Shown here piece after piece: positions 7,057 through 8,963 of a DNA stretch of 8,963 bases; the first letter of the stretch is position 1, and each line of letters opens with the position of its first letter. The notes below the pieces were generated by a model. That model was not told the origin of the DNA. It was given only the letters and a program-made list of their open reading frames with translations, and did not search any database. Source of the stretch: CALHAX01 sp038523655 (lineage in GTDB: Bacteria > Pseudomonadota > Alphaproteobacteria > Rhizobiales > CALHAX01). The position numbers and the translations under genes are program-made. The stretch lies in contig JBCBJG010000127.1 of the NCBI GenBank assembly GCA_038523655.1, forward strand, positions 1 to 8,963, read 5' to 3'.

Positions 7057-7602
7057 ATGGTGTTCGTTCGCACACGCGGGCCGGGGAGCAGTTCGCGGCG
7101 GGTCACACCGAACTTCCTGCTGTGGCTGACGATCTTTTCGCTGTTCGTGCTCATGGCGGCGCTGAGCGGCGCGAAGTTCGCGCCGGGCGAATGGTACGAC
7201 GCGATCGCCAAGCCCGACTGGACGCCGCCCGGCTGGGTGTTCCCGGTGGTCTGGACGACCCTCTACGTGTTCATCGCGATTGCGGGCACGCTGGTCTTTA
7301 CCGCGCGGACGAGCGGTAAATTGCTGCCGCTGACGATTTGGTTCGCACAGATCGCGGTCAACGGGCTGTGGTCGGCCGTCTTCTTTGGGATGCGCCGGAT
7401 CGATGCCGCGCTACTGGTTGTCGGCTTGCTCGTGCTGCTGGTCGCACTCTTCATCCGCTACGCGTACCGGCACAGCCCGGTCGCCTCGATCCTGTTCGTG
7501 CCGTATCTCGCGTGGGTCTCGACCGCGTTCGCGCTCAATTTGCATGTCTGGGCACTCAACGGCTGGCCGCTCGGGGTCTACGAATTTCCGGGCGTGCAGT
7601 AG
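7057..7602 (+). CDS. tspO: TspO/MBR family tryptophan-rich membrane sensor
   Basis: A 181-residue membrane protein of the TspO family (bacterial relatives of the mitochondrial translocator protein), which bind tetrapyrroles and are tied to porphyrin handling, oxygen response or stress. Five helices are predicted at about 20-37, 60-82, 88-110, 117-133 and 142-165. Hallmarks seen: W46, then KPDWTPPGW (52-60) leading into FPVVWTTLY (62-70); QIAVNGLWSAVFFG (98-111) in helix 3; PYLAWVSTAFALNLHVWALN (149-168) in helix 5. The family is usually about 155-165 residues; the extra length is a Ser/Arg-rich cytoplasmic lead (1-18). In Rhodobacter TspO represses pigment genes; here no tetrapyrrole gene is visible and the neighbours are GMP synthesis genes, so co-expression may not mean shared function. 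It lies 3 bp after rsmB and 63 bp before guaA. Confidence 0.94.
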   Translation: MVFVRTRGPGSSSRRVTPNFLLWLTIFSLFVLMAALSGAKFAPGEWYDAIAKPDWTPPGWVFPVVWTTLYVFIAIAGTLVFTARTSGKLLPLTIWFAQIAVNGLWSAVFFGMRRIDAALLVVGLLVLLVALFIRYAYRHSPVASILFVPYLAWVSTAFALNLHVWALNGWPLGVYEFPGVQ

Positions 7603-7665
7603 CGCGCGACCGATCCGGCGCACCTGACCGTTGCCGACTCGCACTCTGCGCAGTACATCGCCGCG

Positions 7666-8963
7666 ATGGCAGTACACCCCGCGCCCGCGACAAACGCCGC
7701 TTCGGCTGATCCGCAGGAAGGCGCGCCGAGCGAGGCGATCCTGATCGTCGATCTCGGCTCACAGGTGACGCAGCTCATCGCGCGACGGGTGCGCGAGGCC
7801 GGCGTCTACAGCGAAATCGTCCCATTCAACGCGCTTGACGGTGCCCTCGAGCGGCTCGCTCCGCGTGGGATTATTCTCTCCGGCGGGCCGGCAAGCGTCA
7901 CGGAGCACAGCTCGCCGCGCGTCCCTCAAGAGGTGTTCGAGGCCGGCGTGCCTGTACTCGGCATCTGTTACGGCGAACAGGCGATGGTTGCGCAGCTCGG
8001 CGGCACGGTCGAAGGCGGGCACCACCGCGAGTTCGGCCGGGCTGATGTCGACGTGACCACGACATCACCGTTGTTCGACGAAGTCTGGCAAACGGGCGGC
8101 CGGCACCAGGTCTGGATGAGCCACGGCGACCGGGTGACGGCGCTGCCGGACGGGTTCGATGTGATCGCCACGTCCGAGGGTGCCCCTTTCGCTGCGATCG
8201 CAGACGAAGCGCGCAAGTTCTACGGCTTGCAGTTCCATCCGGAGGTCGTGCATACGCCGGACGGTGCGGGGCTGCTCGGCAATTTCGTGCGGCGGATCGC
8301 GGGGTGCACGGGCAGCTGGTCGATGGCCGCTTTCCGCGAGACGACCATTGCCCGCATTCGCGACCAGGTTGGCGATCAACGCGTCGTCTGCGGGCTGTCG
8401 GGCGGGGTCGACAGTGCCGTCGCCGCGGTGCTCATCCACGAGGCGATCGGCGATCAACTGACCTGCATCTTCGTCGACCACGGCCTGATGCGAAAAGACG
8501 AAGGCAGCGAAGTCGTCCGCCTGTTCCGTGAGCATTACGACATTCCGCTCGTGCACGTCGACGCGGGCGACCGCTTTCTCTCCGCGCTCGAGGGGGCTGA
8601 TGATCCGGAGAAAAAACGCAAGATCATCGGCGGACTTTTTATCGACGTCTTCGAGGACGAGGCCGGCAAGATCGGCGGCGCCGACTTCCTTGCACAGGGA
8701 ACACTCTACCCGGACGTGATCGAGAGCGTCTCGTTCACCGGCGGGCCGTCCGTCACGATCAAGTCTCACCACAACGTAGGTGGGCTGCCCGAGCGGATGA
8801 ACATGGCACTCGTCGAGCCGCTTCGGGAGCTGTTCAAGGACGAGGTCCGTGATCTCGGGCGCGAGCTCGGCCTGCCGGACAGCTTCGTCGGGCGGCTCGA
8901 CGAGTGCCATGTTCATCCGCTCGGGCAGCCCACCTACGTTGTGGTGAGACTTGATCGTGACGG
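7666..8963 (+). CDS. guaA: GMP synthase (glutamine-hydrolysing), 3' end lost at a fold-back junction
   Basis: Converts XMP to GMP with ATP and glutamine ammonia. The start is ATG 7666, the first ATG after the tspO stop; it gives a ~24-residue variable lead before ILIVDLGSQVTQLIARRVREAG, and no clear ribosome site is seen. The class I glutamine amidotransferase domain shows nucleophile C101 (GICYGEQ), HHREFGRA, and H191 with E193 (LQFHPEV). The ATP-pyrophosphatase domain follows with P-loop SGGVDS (245-250), FVDHGLMRKDEG, LAQGTLYPDVIES and SHHNVGGLPERM. Sequence is normal through LGLPDSFVGR (to about 8895, residue 410). There the family continues HPFPGPGLAIR, but this frame reads LDECHVHPLGQPTYVVV, which is the reverse complement of 8750-8821. 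The frame has no stop before the window end. The remaining ~115 residues, including the dimerisation domain, are not seen. Most likely the real gene is intact and the end is an artefact. Confidence 0.95.
   Translation, partial: MAVHPAPATNAASADPQEGAPSEAILIVDLGSQVTQLIARRVREAGVYSEIVPFNALDGALERLAPRGIILSGGPASVTEHSSPRVPQEVFEAGVPVLGICYGEQAMVAQLGGTVEGGHHREFGRADVDVTTTSPLFDEVWQTGGRHQVWMSHGDRVTALPDGFDVIATSEGAPFAAIADEARKFYGLQFHPEVVHTPDGAGLLGNFVRRIAGCTGSWSMAAFRETTIARIRDQVGDQRVVCGLSGGVDSAVAAVLIHEAIGDQLTCIFVDHGLMRKDEGSEVVRLFREHYDIPLVHVDAGDRFLSALEGADDPEKKRKIIGGLFIDVFEDEAGKIGGADFLAQGTLYPDVIESVSFTGGPSVTIKSHHNVGGLPERMNMALVEPLRELFKDEVRDLGRELGLPDSFVGRLDECHVHPLGQPTYVVVRLDRD
8750..8963. repeat. Perfect 72-bp inverted repeat at the window end
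   Basis: Bases 8750-8821 and 8892-8963 are exact reverse complements at all 72 positions (paired positions sum to 17713), separated by a 70-base spacer (8822-8891). Pairing breaks at 8822/8891, so the inner edge is exact; the outer edge is cut by the window and the palindrome may extend. The left arm is genuine guaA coding sequence; the right arm replaces the expected guaA continuation. A natural inverted repeat of this length without mismatches inside an essential gene is unlikely, so a fold-back chimera at a contig or read end is the favoured reading. Confidence 0.97.

Noticed and set aside
8065..8916. Long open frame on the minus strand opposite guaA (283 codons)
   Set aside because: It is antisense to well-conserved GuaA sequence, has no family likeness, and its first part exists only because of the terminal inverted repeat.

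Overview
The window is GC-rich, densely coding DNA from a Gram-negative bacterium, most likely an alphaproteobacterium. A Hyphomicrobiales-like (rhizobial-type) lineage fits best. The reasons are the wording of the conserved proteins (RlmE with a basic N-terminal tail, GuaA with GICYGEQ and GGHHREFGRA, RsmB with WRRRPDAKWR) and the gene order guaB - MAPEG - rsmB - (tspO) - guaA. The taxonomic placement is an inference from remembered family patterns; no search was run.

Layout, left to right. (1) The 3' part of rlmE (2-823, +), a 23S rRNA 2'-O-methyltransferase whose 5' end lies outside the window; its visible N-terminus is a low-complexity tail encoded by a degenerate 15-bp tandem repeat. (2) A class III nucleotide cyclase (1016-2542, +), with an N-terminal catalytic domain, one membrane segment, a long Ala/Pro/Thr/Glu linker and a small C-terminal domain predicted to lie outside the cytoplasm. 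(3) On the minus strand, convergent with the cyclase, an exported alpha/beta hydrolase of the PHB-depolymerase/LpqC type (2623-3555). (4) Divergent from it, a run of five plus-strand genes: guaB (3752-5248), a MAPEG-family membrane protein (5289-5720), an RsmB-type 16S rRNA m5C methyltransferase (5725-7053), a TspO/MBR membrane protein (7057-7602) and guaA (7666 to the window end). Gaps are 40, 4, 3 and 63 bp, so this looks like one transcription unit that carries both steps from IMP to GMP, with an rRNA methylase and two membrane proteins in between.

The right end is abnormal. The last 72 bp (8892-8963) are a perfect reverse complement of 8750-8821, and the GuaA reading frame stops making GuaA sequence exactly where the second arm begins: the expected HPFPGPGL continuation after SFVGR is missing. 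This is most simply a fold-back chimera at a contig or read end, so the guaA C-terminus shown here should not be trusted.

No RNA genes, CRISPR arrays, insertion sequences, phage genes or defence systems were recognised. The most interesting biology is the cyclase architecture (C-terminal putative exported domain) and the mixed GMP operon. I do not see a clearly new multi-gene system. Non-coding stretches are all under 200 bp (824-1015, 2543-2622, 3556-3751, 7603-7665); apart from two weak hairpins I saw nothing definite in them.
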